From: Symsagittifera roscoffensis
Lineage: Eukaryota > Xenacoelomorpha > Acoela > Convolutidae
Assembly: GCF_963678635.1 (NCBI RefSeq)
Contig: NC_087062.1
Coordinates: 55,436,363-55,500,362 of the forward strand
Length of the DNA: 64,000 nucleotides
Direction of reading: 5' to 3'
The notes under the pieces are model-generated. The model saw nothing but the letters and a program-made list of their open reading frames with translations, searched no databases and was not told the origin of the DNA. Positions 10,414 through 20,727 of the stretch are shown here, one piece after another (within the stretch, counting starts at the first letter, position 1; every line of letters starts with the position of its first letter). The translations under genes and the position numbers were made by a program.

Positions 10414-10964
10414 GCAGAGTGTGCCAGGTGACCCTGGAAGCTTTCTGGACACAGAATAGGAAGGGAGAAGAAAGCTTTGACTGGACTGACAGCATGTTGT
10501 AAGGGCTAGGAGCCGGATGGACCGCGTCCTTCTTGGCGGAAATAAACCTTTCACTTTCTCGATATCTGATGGAAGAATTCCTCCAAGTAGTCGTAGAAGT
10601 ATCGATCGCTGAAATACCAGACCTGTTCGGGACGTTTGGAACAGAGAACTTTGTGAAAGGGCCAGCGACACTGCTCACCGAAGGAGTGCAGAATTTGCGA
10701 TTGGTTGGACGTCTAACGGTGATCTCGATATCGCATGGAAACTTGGGAGGATTGATGAATTTGACACGCAATCCGGAGCAGATGAAAGAGAACGTGAGCA
10801 AATTTGATGTGAAGCGATCCACGGTTTCCTGGAATAAGATAAGAGATTTGCGACATAATCCTATCCAGTACCTCCTGCAGCAAAATTGCTTTGGAACAGC
10901 AGAGGGTGAAACGATTCAGAGGGTGGAAGACCTGCGACGTCATGTTGGGGCATGCCCCTGCTAA
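10414..10964 (+). pseudogene. Unrecognised ORF following SGNH, unit B
   Basis: The frame 10533-10964 (143 codons) has hydrophobic stretches (LVGRLTVISISHGNLGGLMN) and a Cys-ending tail. A short upstream part (QVTLEAFWTQNRKGEESFDW) is read after the SGNH stop. Homologous but more broken copies lie at 13867-14400 and 18340-18860. No known family is recognised. It overlaps the next frame by 13 bp, which points to a frameshift within one ancestral polyprotein rather than two genes. Confidence 0.5.
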
Positions 10965-11386
10965 CTGATCTGAGCTTAGCTATGAGAACCAATCCCTTAG
11001 CATTGATCAGAGAAGCCACGGAGTTCGTGACGGCCATAAATGGACCTGCAGTCACGTTTGCGTTCCCTGATGTTAAGGTGGAAGTATACTGGAGGTCGTT
11101 GCTGCACCTGAACCTCATATCAGCAGTGGACGGAAGTGCGGTGAATTGGTGTGAGCAGCATGTACTGCGAGAGCTCATGAGCGAAGACCTATTGTTTGCA
11201 AAGATATCGGAGCCAGAGATGACGATCATTAACTTTGACGATCACTTCCGTGATCGTATGGGAGAAGTGGACAGAGGACACATCGAGGTGTTCCCAAAGC
11301 TCGGGAACTTAAGGCCGCATGATAAAACAAATGGCGAGATCACGAGAATTCCTCGTCTAATGGCCGCGTCGCGTAGCATAAGGTGA
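10952..11386 (+). pseudogene. Unrecognised ORF, unit B
   Basis: This 144-codon frame begins MPLLTDLSLAMRTNPLALIR and is conserved as 117-codon frames at 14404-14757 and 18866-19219, where a TAG cuts it after FPKL. The content (LLHLNLISAVDGSAVNWCEQ; ISEPEMTIINFDDHFRD) gives a mixed alpha/beta impression, but no motif is recognised. After the ORF, unit B continues to about 11640, where it jumps to a sequence equivalent to 7640. Confidence 0.5.
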
Positions 11387-11639
11387 GAGAAGAGACGAAA
11401 GGCTGGGGTGATTACAAGAAGCTGCCGGAAGAAACCCTGAATTCCCTCTGATAAGAAGGATGCTGCTCGGAGCAGTCTCCGCAGAGCAAACCCCTAGGAT
11501 GGGAGCCTTTGAGACTAACGAAAGGAGAATGGCGAAATTCTCTGAAATGATGGATCTTGTTTCCTTGGCAGAAACGTCGCAGTGCTGCAATATACGCAGT
11601 TTACTTACACTGATGAAGCAACGAGGAGGCGAATGAGGA

Positions 11640-12309
11640 ATGAGCTCGATTTAATATCCGGTATGCGATCGACGGGGGCGTCGATGGATTTTTTCGTCCT
11701 GGGAGTGGGGGGTAGGAATTACCCACACTGAAAAAATTATATAAAAAAAAATTAAGGATAGCAAGAGAGACAGGTGATCTAGAAGCAGAAACAGGCGAGG
11801 ACCCTAAAAAACCGGACATAGTGAGAGTAGTTGATTCATATTTTAGCTTACCAAATGAATACTCAAGTAGCAAAATTTTGACAGATAGCAATTTTATACT
11901 CACAAACAGAACATATGCCATAGCGATCACGGCAGACATGAATTTTAAGACAGCGTTAGCAGCGGATTTTACGAGAGAATATAAAAACATAGAATTCCTT
12001 TGGAAGCAAAGACCAGGAATAGGAGGCGTAGCAGCTTTGCTTCCGGCGGCGTCACAGATACCGGGAAAGTACTTATGCTTCTTGGCGACGGACAAGCGGC
12101 ACGTGGATCCGGAAAACATAGTCTTGTCCTTGACGAGATTGAGAGATTTCCTTGTGGAAAGGGGAGTGAAGGAAATCTCGCTTCCAGTGCACGATCCAAA
12201 CAGAGGACAACTGCATCCACGGGAGCTGTATGCACTGATACAAATATTCTTCTCTGATACTAATGTACAAGTATACTTACATAAGAAATATTATTTAAGT
12301 ATAGGCTGA
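11640..12309 (+). CDS. TARG1/OARD1-like macrodomain, unit B copy (longest open frame)
   Basis: The 162-codon frame at 11821-12309 reads from the linker VVDSYFSLPNEYSSS through the whole macrodomain: YAIAITADMNFKTALAADF, PGIGGVAALLPAASQIPGKY, LCFLATDKRHVDPENIVLSL, GVKEISLPVHDPNRGQLHPR and IFFSDTNVQVYLHKK. Order and length fit TARG1-type macrodomains, which remove ADP-ribose from proteins. The glycine-rich, Asp-bearing loop of TARG1 (IGCGLDRL) is replaced by VHDPNRGQL, so binding or catalysis is uncertain. The segment 11640-11820 is joined to unit B ORF sequence by a deletion. Confidence 0.68.
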
Positions 12310-12660
12310 GTTTAGGTTGCATCCAGGAAGGCGTCATACTAAATGTGCGTTGTGTGTGTGTTATGTTATATTATCTTACGTGTTATGTTATTAAGGCCCT
12401 GGGTAAGTGGGAATTAGTGACCATGAATAACGGAATGATGATCTTAGGAATAGATCCAATGTTTGGACTGTCCATTCTTAGGCCGAATTCCAAAATTTTA
12501 GTAACAAATTGATTTTAATCAAATTTAGGATCAAAATATTTTATCCAACTGTTTTCAATAAATTTTAATATAAAATTAGTGTAAAGCTGACAAAAGTGAT
12601 ATTCGTGACCTCTTTTCGAGGCCCTGATTGATCATTTAATTATTCACTTGATTTCAATTC
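12310..12660 (+). repeat. Unit-boundary module (candidate LTR), copy 2
   Basis: Homologous to 8297-8637, with a shorter GT/TTATG microsatellite and a segment (about 12518-12560, ending in ATCCAACTGTTTTCAATAAA) that copy 1 lacks and copy 3 keeps. The conserved MNNGMMILGIDP mini-ORF is present. At about 12660 it is joined directly to the coiled-coil end of the next unit, skipping about 570 bp found in unit D. Confidence 0.5.
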
Positions 12661-13285
12661 ATCAATCAGCATCCTCAGTACAGAAGAAGATAGAGACATG
12701 TGGAAGAAACTGTTTGAAGATTGTTACAAGAAACAGGGTGAAGAAATAGAGCGCTTGAGGCGAGAGTAGTAAGAGCGATCGGAGCGGCTGACGTTGACGA
12801 CAGCCGTAGAAAAAGTGATACCTACCAGAAATATTCCTCGTGGGCAGTCCCCGATGGAACTTTTGACGCCTCGCGAGTTGAGTCAAACGACGGAGACGCG
12901 ACTCTAAGCTACAACTGGTCGAGTGACAATCGCGGACCCGAGTGACACCCTAGGTGACCCAGTCGTGTAGCAAACGGTGAGAAAATTGATAGAGACAGCT
13001 GGACGATTGGTCGCTAATAGCAATGCGCCAGGTTCCGGGATGACTGCACCCTATGGGACAATAGATGACACGGGCAGAGTACAAATCTCCCAAGAGATGA
13101 TGCCGAGAACGGGAGTTAGTGATACAACGTTGCCGACAAAGAGCTCTAAGGTTCCAGACAGAAAGATACGAGAAATACCAATGAAGAAAGTGTCTCGAGT
13201 TATTGATGTGCCGTAGAACAACCAGCTGAAGTATAGCCTCACAGGAGTTCCGGACACGGATTAACGAGCCTGCTTCAATCGATCC
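12661..13285 (+). pseudogene. Coiled-coil end and linker, unit C (5' truncated)
   Basis: The unit starts inside the coiled-coil ORF (equivalent to 9190 and 17085). It stops after EERLRRE-like sequence and continues into the frame-broken Gly/Thr/Pro linker at 12977-13216. The N-terminal part of the first ORF is absent. Confidence 0.5.
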
Positions 13286-13866
13286 ACTTGGAGCCCAGCA
13301 GTAAACCTGCAGCAACCGGATTACTCCAGAATTTGAGGGACTCCTGGATCACTACGGTGATGGCCTTTGGAGATGCAACGATAGCCCAGCTATTTCGGAT
13401 GGTGGAGCTAATGAACCCAGGGAGGATCCCTAACATAATGATCCTAGTAGGGACGAACAACTTATCAAGAGGCTCAGATGAGGAAGAGGCACAATGGGAG
13501 TCGATGATGGTGTGCCTATTTACTACTCTCTGGCATAAATTCAAGTGCGCGGTACTGACCGTCTGCACTGTACCCATGAGCACAAAAACGTTGACAGCGA
13601 CAGGAAGAAGACATAAGGAAGGAGTCATCAGGTGGAACAATATAAAAAGGAACTTGGCGAGTCGGAATTCTGGACGGATGATACTTATTGATTTTGAACA
13701 CGAGCTTAGAGCTATGAATCAGGCCAGATTAACCACCAATGGAATCCACTTTGATAGCATTGAAGGAAAAGCCTGGTTGAACAGAGTCTTCCAAGAGCGA
13801 CTGAATGAAATGGAAGTCGAGCTCTTTGACACGAGAGTGCTGAAGAGAAATCAGCCGAGTTCGTGA
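13286..13866 (+). pseudogene. SGNH hydrolase-like domain lacking block I, unit C
   Basis: Compared with unit B, 43 bp are missing at about 13319, exactly across the GDS nucleophile block, so the frame passes from PAATG to LLQNLRDSW. Blocks II and III (FGDATIAQLF, VGTNNLSRG) remain. Block V reads TTNGIHFD, with Asn for the catalytic Asp. This copy cannot be an active SGNH esterase. Confidence 0.72.
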
Positions 13867-14757
13867 GCAGAGTGTGCCAGATGACCCTGGAAGCTTTCTG
13901 GACACAGAATAGGAAGGGAGAAGAAGGCTTTGACCGGACTGACAGCATGTTGGAAGGGCTAGGAGCCGGATGGACCGCGTCCTTCTTGGCGGAAATATAC
14001 CTTTCACTTTCTCGATATCTGATGAAAGAATTCCTCTAAGTAGTCGTAGAAGTATCGATCGTTGAAATACTAGAACTGTTCGGGACGTTTGGAGCGGAGA
14101 ATTTGTGAAAGGACCAGCGATACTGCTCACCGAAGGAGTGCAGAATGTGCGATTGGATGGACGTCTAACGTTGATCTCGATAACGCTTGGAAACTTGGGA
14201 GGATTGATGAATTTGACACGCAATCTGGAGCAGATGAAAGAGAACGTGAGGAAATTCAATGTGAAGCGATCCACGAATTCCTGAAATAAGATAAGAGATT
14301 TGCGACATACTCTTATCCAGTACCTCCTGCAGCAGAATTGCTTTGGAACAGGAGAGGATGAAACGATTCAGAGGGAGGAAGACGTGCGACGTCATGTTGG
14401 GGCATGCCCCTGCTAACTGATCTGAGCTTAGCTATGAGGACCGATATCTTAGCATTGATCAGAGGAGCCACGGAGTTCGTGACGGTCATATATGGACCTG
14501 CAGTCACGTTTGCGTTCCCTGATGATAAGGTGGAAGCATACAGGAGGTCGGTCCTGCACCTGAACCTCATATCAACAGTGGACGGAAACGCGCTGAATTG
14601 GTGTGAGCAGCATGTAGTGCGAGAGCTCATAAGCGAAGACCTATTGTTTGCAAAGATATCGGAGCCAGAGATGACGGTCATTAACTTTGACGATCAGTTC
14701 CGTGATCGTATGGGAGAAGTGGACAGAGGACACATCGAGGTGTTCCCAAAGCTCTAG
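13867..14757 (+). pseudogene. Unrecognised ORFs, unit C
   Basis: The first part (to about 14400) is frame-broken relative to 10533-10964. The second, 14404-14757, is the 117-codon homologue of 10952-11386 and ends in TAG after FPKL. From about 14227 to 15424 the DNA looks identical to 18689-19886 (offset 4462), including this stop, which points to recent copying or conversion of already dead sequence. Confidence 0.5.
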
Positions 14758-14911
14758 AACTTAAGGCCGCATGATAAAACAAATGGCGAGATCACAAGAA
14801 TTCCTCGTCTAATGGCCGCGTCGCGTACCATAAGGTGAGAGAAGAGACGAAAGGCTGGGGTGATTACAAGAAACTGCCGGAGGAAACCCTGAATTCCCTC
14901 TGATAAGAAGG

Positions 14912-15647
14912 ATGCTGCTCGGAGCAGTCTCCGCAGTGCAAACCCCTAGGATGGGAACCTTTGAGACTGACGAAAGGAGAATGGCGAAACTCTCTGAAAT
15001 GATGGATCTTTGTTTCCTTGGCAGAAACGTTGCAGTGCTGCAATATACGCGTTTTACTTACACTGATGAAGCAACGAGGAGTCGAATGAGCAATGCAGCG
15101 ACTCCGAAGCCTGGGAGGTTTGACGACGAATGGGCGAAATTGGATCTAGCGCCTATGATTATGAGAGGCAAGGCTGACTTACCAGAAGCCTTCCTAATCT
15201 TAACGAGTGTAAAACCAGGGTTAACGGTGGGAGGAACCCTACAGACTAGAACCATGCTAGTACCCTTCGGACATGAAGAGGAGGAAGATCAGTCCGCTGG
15301 TAGACTAACTATACCGAAATTTCCTCCTGATGGGGGCAAGGAGTTAAGAGCAAGGGCCCTCAAGTTCAGGAAAGAATCCAAAACGAGACGATGGGCAGGG
15401 AGGAAGCCGTCGATCGGAAGAACCTATGCAACAGGATCCCGATCAAGCCGAGAAAGAAGACGATAAGGCATCGACAGGAGGGATGTCTAGTCTGGACTTC
15501 AATTACCTCAGTGGTTTTGAAAATGGCACGAACACGTTGGAAGTGACAGTTGAGCCTGTAGACGAGGGAACTTCTACGTGGAACTTCCGTAGGCCTTCAT
15601 GGGAACTACCGGAACTTGCCGGAGAGCAGCTCTCCGAGCAATTCTAA
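14912..15647 (+). pseudogene. Unrecognised ORFs with acidic tail, unit C
   Basis: The frame 14912-15466 (184 codons) begins MLLGAVSAVQTPRMGTFETD and contains RFDDEWAKLDLAPMIMRGKA and an Arg/Lys-rich end. The overlapping frame 15426-15647 continues with MSSLDFNYLSGFENGTNTLE. They are probably one ancestral reading frame with a shift near 15430. No family is recognised. Unit B lost this region by deletion; unit D has it at 19374-20109. Confidence 0.5.
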
Positions 15648-15705
15648 AAATGCCGAACAGAAACTCTTAATGGAATCACCTAGGAGAAGAAGGATAGAAG
15701 GCACT

Positions 15706-16138
15706 TAAGAAGGATAGCTATTTTATACTCACAAACAGAACATGTGCGATAGCCATCACAGCAGACATGAGTTTTAAGACAGCGTTAGTAGCGGATTTTA
15801 CGAGAGAATATAAAAAAACAAAGAATTCCTTTGGAAGCAAAGACCAGGAATAGGAGGCGTAGCAGCTTTGCCTCCGGCGGCGTCACAGATACCGGGAAAG
15901 TACTTATGCTTCTTAGCAACGGACAAGCGGCACATGGACCCGGAAAACCTAGTCTTGTCCTTGACGAGATTGAGAGATTTCCTTGTGGAAAGGAGAGTGA
16001 AGGAACTCTCGCTTCCAGTGCACGATCCAAACTGAGGACGACTGCATCTACGGGAGCCGTATGCACTGATACACATAATCTTCTCTGATACTAATGTACA
16101 AGTATACTTACATACGAAAAATTATTTAAGTATTGGCT
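15706..16138 (+). pseudogene. Macrodomain remnant, unit C copy
   Basis: At about 15714 the ORF region is fused to sequence equivalent to 7876, within the macrodomain start, at a short shared stretch (gatagc...atttta). The macrodomain is readable in pieces (AIAITADMSFKTALVADF), but an A-run insertion near 15816 and a TGA near 16034 break it. It repeats the layout of units A and B, where the macrodomain precedes the boundary module. Confidence 0.6.
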
Positions 16139-16542
16139 GAGTTTAGGTTGCATGCAGGAAGGCGTCATACTAAATGTGTGTTGTGTGTTGTGTGTTGTGT
16201 GTGTTATGTTATGTTATGTTATCTTACGTGTTATGTTATTAAAGCCCTGGGTAAGGAGGAATTAGTGACCATGAATAACGGAATGATGATCTTAGGAATA
16301 GATCCAATGTTTGTACTGTCCATTCTTAGGTCGAATTCCAAAGTTTTAGTAACAAACTGATTTTAATAAAATTTAGGATCAAATTTTTTTATCCAACTGT
16401 TTTCAATAAATTTTAATATAAAATTAGTGTAAAGCTGACAAAAGTGATATTCGTGACCTCTTTTCGAGACCCTGATTGATCATTTAATTATTCACTTGAT
16501 TTCAATTCATCAAACCGATAAAAGAATCGAATCTGAAAGAAC
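16139..16542 (+). repeat. Unit-boundary module (candidate LTR), copy 3
   Basis: Homologous to 8297-8637 and 12310-12660. The GT/TTATG microsatellite (about 16180-16245) is the longest of the three. The MNNGMMILGIDP mini-ORF is conserved (16271-16360). It leads directly to the ATG of the unit D first ORF at 16543. Confidence 0.5.
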
Positions 16543-17190
16543 ATGGACAATTTCAACTTGAACGAATTGATGGACCTGGCAGAGGCATAAATGGGACCGA
16601 TGGTAGATGCGATCTATCGTCGGCTGATGGGTCGAGACTTCGCTCTGGAGGGCCCAGAGAAGGTCATGTTGCTGACCGCCTTAATAAACATCTTGGGGCA
16701 TGATAACCGTTGGGACGACCCCACGGAAATCTTATTGATGGCAGCGTATGGAGAAAGAGGAGTAATAGACCGCCCGAACCTGAGATTGATGAGGTGGAGA
16801 AACGGGGCTCTCTCAAGAAGTGACTTTTGCGAACGAACCTGGATTGGGAAGTTCGAGGATCTACCAACCAGGTGAGATGCCTTTACCCACCAAGCCTAGG
16901 CCTGGATTGAGGAGGATGCATCAGGAAATGAACAGCGAGGCTGCCTCGTCTAGTTCACAACTGAGAGCAGCTGTGCCACCAAAGAGGGCGAGAGTAGAGG
17001 AAGAGGTTCAGACGAACGAAACCATGCAAGAGCTTAACGAAGAAGAACTGGAGAAGACCAGAAGGGAGCTGGATGAAATGACCAAGAGCATCCTCAGTAC
17101 ATAAGAAGATAGAGACATGTGGAAGAAACTGTTTGAAGATTGTAACAAAAAACAGGGTGAAGAAATAGAGCGCTTGAGGCGAGAGTAGTA
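16543..17190 (+). pseudogene. First ORF of unit D: helical protein with coiled coil
   Basis: The ATG at 16543 is followed by MDNFNLNELMDLAEA and then a TAA near 16588. The frame continues at 16591-16875 (MGPMVDAIYRRLMGRDFALE), shifts near 16825, and runs on at 16820-17104 with ANEPGLGSSRIYQPGEM, a Ser-rich linker, PPKRARVEEE and a coiled coil. At least one stop and one frameshift disrupt it. It is the most complete copy of this ORF. The family is not recognised. The N-terminal half is all-helical in appearance, compatible with a capsid-like or adaptor role, but this is a guess. Confidence 0.6.
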
Positions 17191-17685
17191 AGAGCGATCG
17201 GAGCGGCTGACGTTGACGACAGCCGTAGAAAAAGTGATACCTACCAGAAATATTCCTCGTGGGCAGTCCCCGATGGAACTTTTGACGCCTCGCGAGTTGA
17301 GTCAAACGACGGAGACGCGACTCTAAGCTACAACTGGTCGAGTGACAATCGCGGACCCGAGTGACACCCTAGGTGACCCAGTCGTGTAGCAAACGGTGAG
17401 AAAATTGATAGAGACAGCTGGACGATTGGTCGCTAATAGGAATGCGCCAGGTTCCGGGATGACTGCACCCTATGGGACAATAGATGACACGGGCAGAGTA
17501 CAAATCTCCCAAGAGATGATGCCGAGAACGGGAGTTATTGATACAACGTTTCCGACAAAGAGCTCTACGGTTCCAGACAGAAAGATACGAGAAATGCCAA
17601 TGAAGAAAGTGTCCCGAGTGATTGATGTGCCGTAGAACAACCAGCTGAAGTATCGCTTCACAGGAGTTCCGGACACGGATTAACG
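17191..17685 (+). pseudogene. Frame-broken linker, unit D
   Basis: Homologous to 9290-9777. The only sizeable frame (17396-17635) is Gly/Thr/Pro-rich and ends KKVSRVIDVP. No domain is recognised. Confidence 0.45.
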
Positions 17686-18330
17686 AGCCTGCTTCAATCG
17701 ATCCACTTGGAGTCCAGCAGTAAACCTGCAGCAACCGCCACTTGGGACATCGCATCTGATACTGGGTGACAGCTTAGTGAGATTACTCCAGAATTTGAGG
17801 GACTCCTGGATCACTACGGTGATGGCCTTTGGAGGTGCAACGATAGCCCAGCTATTTCGGATGGTGGAGCTAATGAACCCAGGGAGGATCCCTAACATAA
17901 TGATCCTAGTAGGGACGAACAACGTATCAAGAGGCTCAGATGAGGATGAGGCACAATGGGAGTCGATGATGGTGTGCCTATTTACTACTCTCTGGCATAA
18001 ATTCAAGTGCGCGGTACTGACCGTCTGCACTGTACCCATGTGCACAAAAACGTTGACAAAAACAGGAAGAAGACATAATGAACGAGTCATCAGGTGGAAC
18101 ATTAAATTAGGGAACTTGGCGAGTCGGAATTCTGGACGGATGATCCTTATGGATATTGAACACGAGCTTAGAGCTATGGATTAGGCCAGATTAACCACCA
18201 ATGGAATCCACTTTGACAGCATTGAAGGACAAGCCTGGTTGAACAGAGTCTTCCAAGAGCGACTGAATGAAATGGAAGTCAAGCTCGTTGACACGAGAGT
18301 GCTGAAGAAAAATCAGCCGAGTTCGTGAAC
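17686..18330 (+). pseudogene. SGNH hydrolase-like domain, unit D
   Basis: Block I (LILGDSLVRLL), block II (FGGATIAQLF) and block III (VGTNNVSRG) are present. A TAG at 18182-18184 cuts the frame before block V. The continuation reads TTNGIHFD, with the catalytic Asp changed to Asn as in unit C. It is almost identical to unit B up to about 18080. Confidence 0.72.
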
Positions 18331-19219
18331 AGAGTGTCCCAAGTGACCCTGGAAGCTTTCTGGACACAGAATGGAAGGAAGAAGAAGGCTTCGACCGGAC
18401 TAACAGCATGTTGGAAGGGCTAGGAGCCGGATGGACCGCAACCTTCTTGGCGGAAATATACCTTTCACTTTTTCGATATCTGATAAAAGAATTCCTCCAA
18501 GTAATCGTAGAAGTATCGATCGTTGAATTACTAGCCCTGTTCGTGACGTTTGGAGCAGAGAACTTTGTGAAAGGACCCGCGATACTGCTCACCGAAGGAG
18601 TGTAGAATTTGCGTTTGGATGGACGTCTAACGTTGATTGCGATAACGCATGGAAACTTGGCAGGATTGATGAATTTGACACGCAATCCGGAGCAGATGAA
18701 AGAGAACGTGAGGAAATTCAATGTGAAGCGATCCACGAATTCCTGAAATAAGATAAGAGATTTGCGACATACTCTTATCCAGTACCTCCTGCAGCAGAAT
18801 TGCTTTGGAACAGGAGAGGATGAAACGATTCAGAGGGAGGAAGACGTGCGACGTCATGTTGGGGCATGCCCCTGCTAACTGATCTGAGCTTAGCTATGAG
18901 GACCGATATCTTAGCATTGATCAGAGGAGCCACGGAGTTCGTGACGGTCATATATGGACCTGCAGTCACGTTTGCGTTCCCTGATGATAAGGTGGAAGCA
19001 TACAGGAGGTCGGTCCTGCACCTGAACCTCATATCAACAGTGGACGGAAACGCGCTGAATTGGTGTGAGCAGCATGTAGTGCGAGAGCTCATAAGCGAAG
19101 ACCTATTGTTTGCAAAGATATCGGAGCCAGAGATGACGGTCATTAACTTTGACGATCAGTTCCGTGATCGTATGGGAGAAGTGGACAGAGGACACATCGA
19201 GGTGTTCCCAAAGCTCTAG
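18331..19219 (+). pseudogene. Unrecognised ORFs, unit D
   Basis: Homologues of the unit B frames: 18408-18605 (MLEGLGAGWTATFLAEIYLS) ends in TAG, and 18866-19219 is identical in sequence to unit C 14404-14757. The family is not recognised. Confidence 0.5.
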
Positions 19220-19373
19220 AACTTAAGGCCGCATGATAAAACAAATGGCGAGATCACAAGAATTCCTCGTCTAATGGCCGCGTCGCGTACCATAAGGTGA
19301 GAGAAGAGACGAAAGGCTGGGGTGATTACAAGAAACTGCCGGAGGAAACCCTGAATTCCCTCTGATAAGAAGG

Positions 19374-20109
19374 ATGCTGCTCGGAGCAGTCTCCGCAGTG
19401 CAAACCCCTAGGATGGGAACCTTTGAGACTGACGAAAGGAGAATGGCGAAACTCTCTGAAATGATGGATCTTTGTTTCCTTGGCAGAAACGTTGCAGTGC
19501 TGCAATATACGCGTTTTACTTACACTGATGAAGCAACGAGGAGTCGAATGAGCAATGCAGCGACTCCGAAGCCTGGGAGGTTTGACGACGAATGGGCGAA
19601 ATTGGATCTAGCGCCTATGATTATGAGAGGCAAGGCTGACTTACCAGAAGCCTTCCTAATCTTAACGAGTGTAAAACCAGGGTTAACGGTGGGAGGAACC
19701 CTACAGACTAGAACCATGCTAGTACCCTTCGGACATGAAGAGGAGGAAGATCAGTCCGCTGGTAGACTAACTATACCGAAATTTCCTCCTGATGGGGGCA
19801 AGGAGTTAAGAGCAAGGGCCCTCAAGTTCAGGAAAGAATCCAAAACGAGACGATGGGCAGGGAGGAAGCCGTCGATCGGAAGAACCTATGCAACAGAATC
19901 CCGATAAAGCCGAGAAAGAAGACGATAAGGCATCGACAGGAGGGATGTCTAGTCTGGACTTCAATTACCTCAGTGGTTTTGAAAATGGCACGAACACGTT
20001 GGAAGTGACAGTTGAGCCTGTAGACGAGGGAACTTCTACGTGGAACTTCCGTAGGCCTTCATGGGAACTACCGGAACTTGCCGGAGAGCAGCTCTCCGAG
20101 CAAATCTAA
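19374..20109 (+). pseudogene. Unrecognised ORFs with acidic tail, unit D
   Basis: Same as 14912-15647 in unit C apart from a few bases. The first frame ends at 19907 by a TAA created where unit C reads TCA, and the second (19888-20109) continues it. The function is unknown. Confidence 0.5.
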
Positions 20110-20727
20110 AAATGCCGAACAGAAACTCTTAATGGAATCACCTAGGAGAAGAAGGATAGAAGGCACTTAAGAAGGATAGCTATTCAGTGCCAAAATCGGA
20201 CAACCGAGTGGAGTTTGGATTGGGATTCTCAGACCAACTGCTGAGAACGAGTTTGATGGTGGCGTGGGAACTAATAAAACCAGCATGGTGTCCGAGTCCC
20301 AACGCTGATTCGATATTACATGCGACACAAGACGTGCAGAGGGAACTGAACTAAGTCTGTAACTTGCGTGATTGATCTGAACATCATCTAAAAATTGATG
20401 ACGACAGCCTCTAAGAGCAACGGAGAAGACAAGTTAGAGTTGCCTGGCTGGGGACCAGAGGACTGGGTCAAACCTGGTAGCTGTCTGGCAGAAGTGTGTG
20501 GACTGGAAGGTCACATCTGTGGAGGTCTGGATAACGTAAAGACCCTGGAGAAACATTACAAGTAATTGACGATATTGTTTGGGAACATTGTGATGAAGGC
20601 GAAAACAGAAACGGAACTGATTGCAGATTGCCATGGAGGAACCGAGGTGAATCTAGTGACTGCACTAGGATTCTACAGCATGTTTGGTTCTCTAGAGTCA
20701 CTACTGAATCTAGAACAATAGCATGAG
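20110..20727 (+). pseudogene. Frame-broken region, unit D only
   Basis: This is the first sequence of the array with no counterpart in units A-C. Short coding-like pieces appear in changing frames (for example FGLGFSDQLLRTSLMVAWEL and CHGGTEVNLVTALGFYSMF). They probably belong to the same ancestral reading frame as the ORF at 20728. No domain is recognised. Confidence 0.4.

Noticed and set aside
10259..10822. Long minus-strand frames opposite SGNH and the next ORF
   Set aside because: The + strand carries all SGNH blocks in order. The minus frames have no motif and are shadows.
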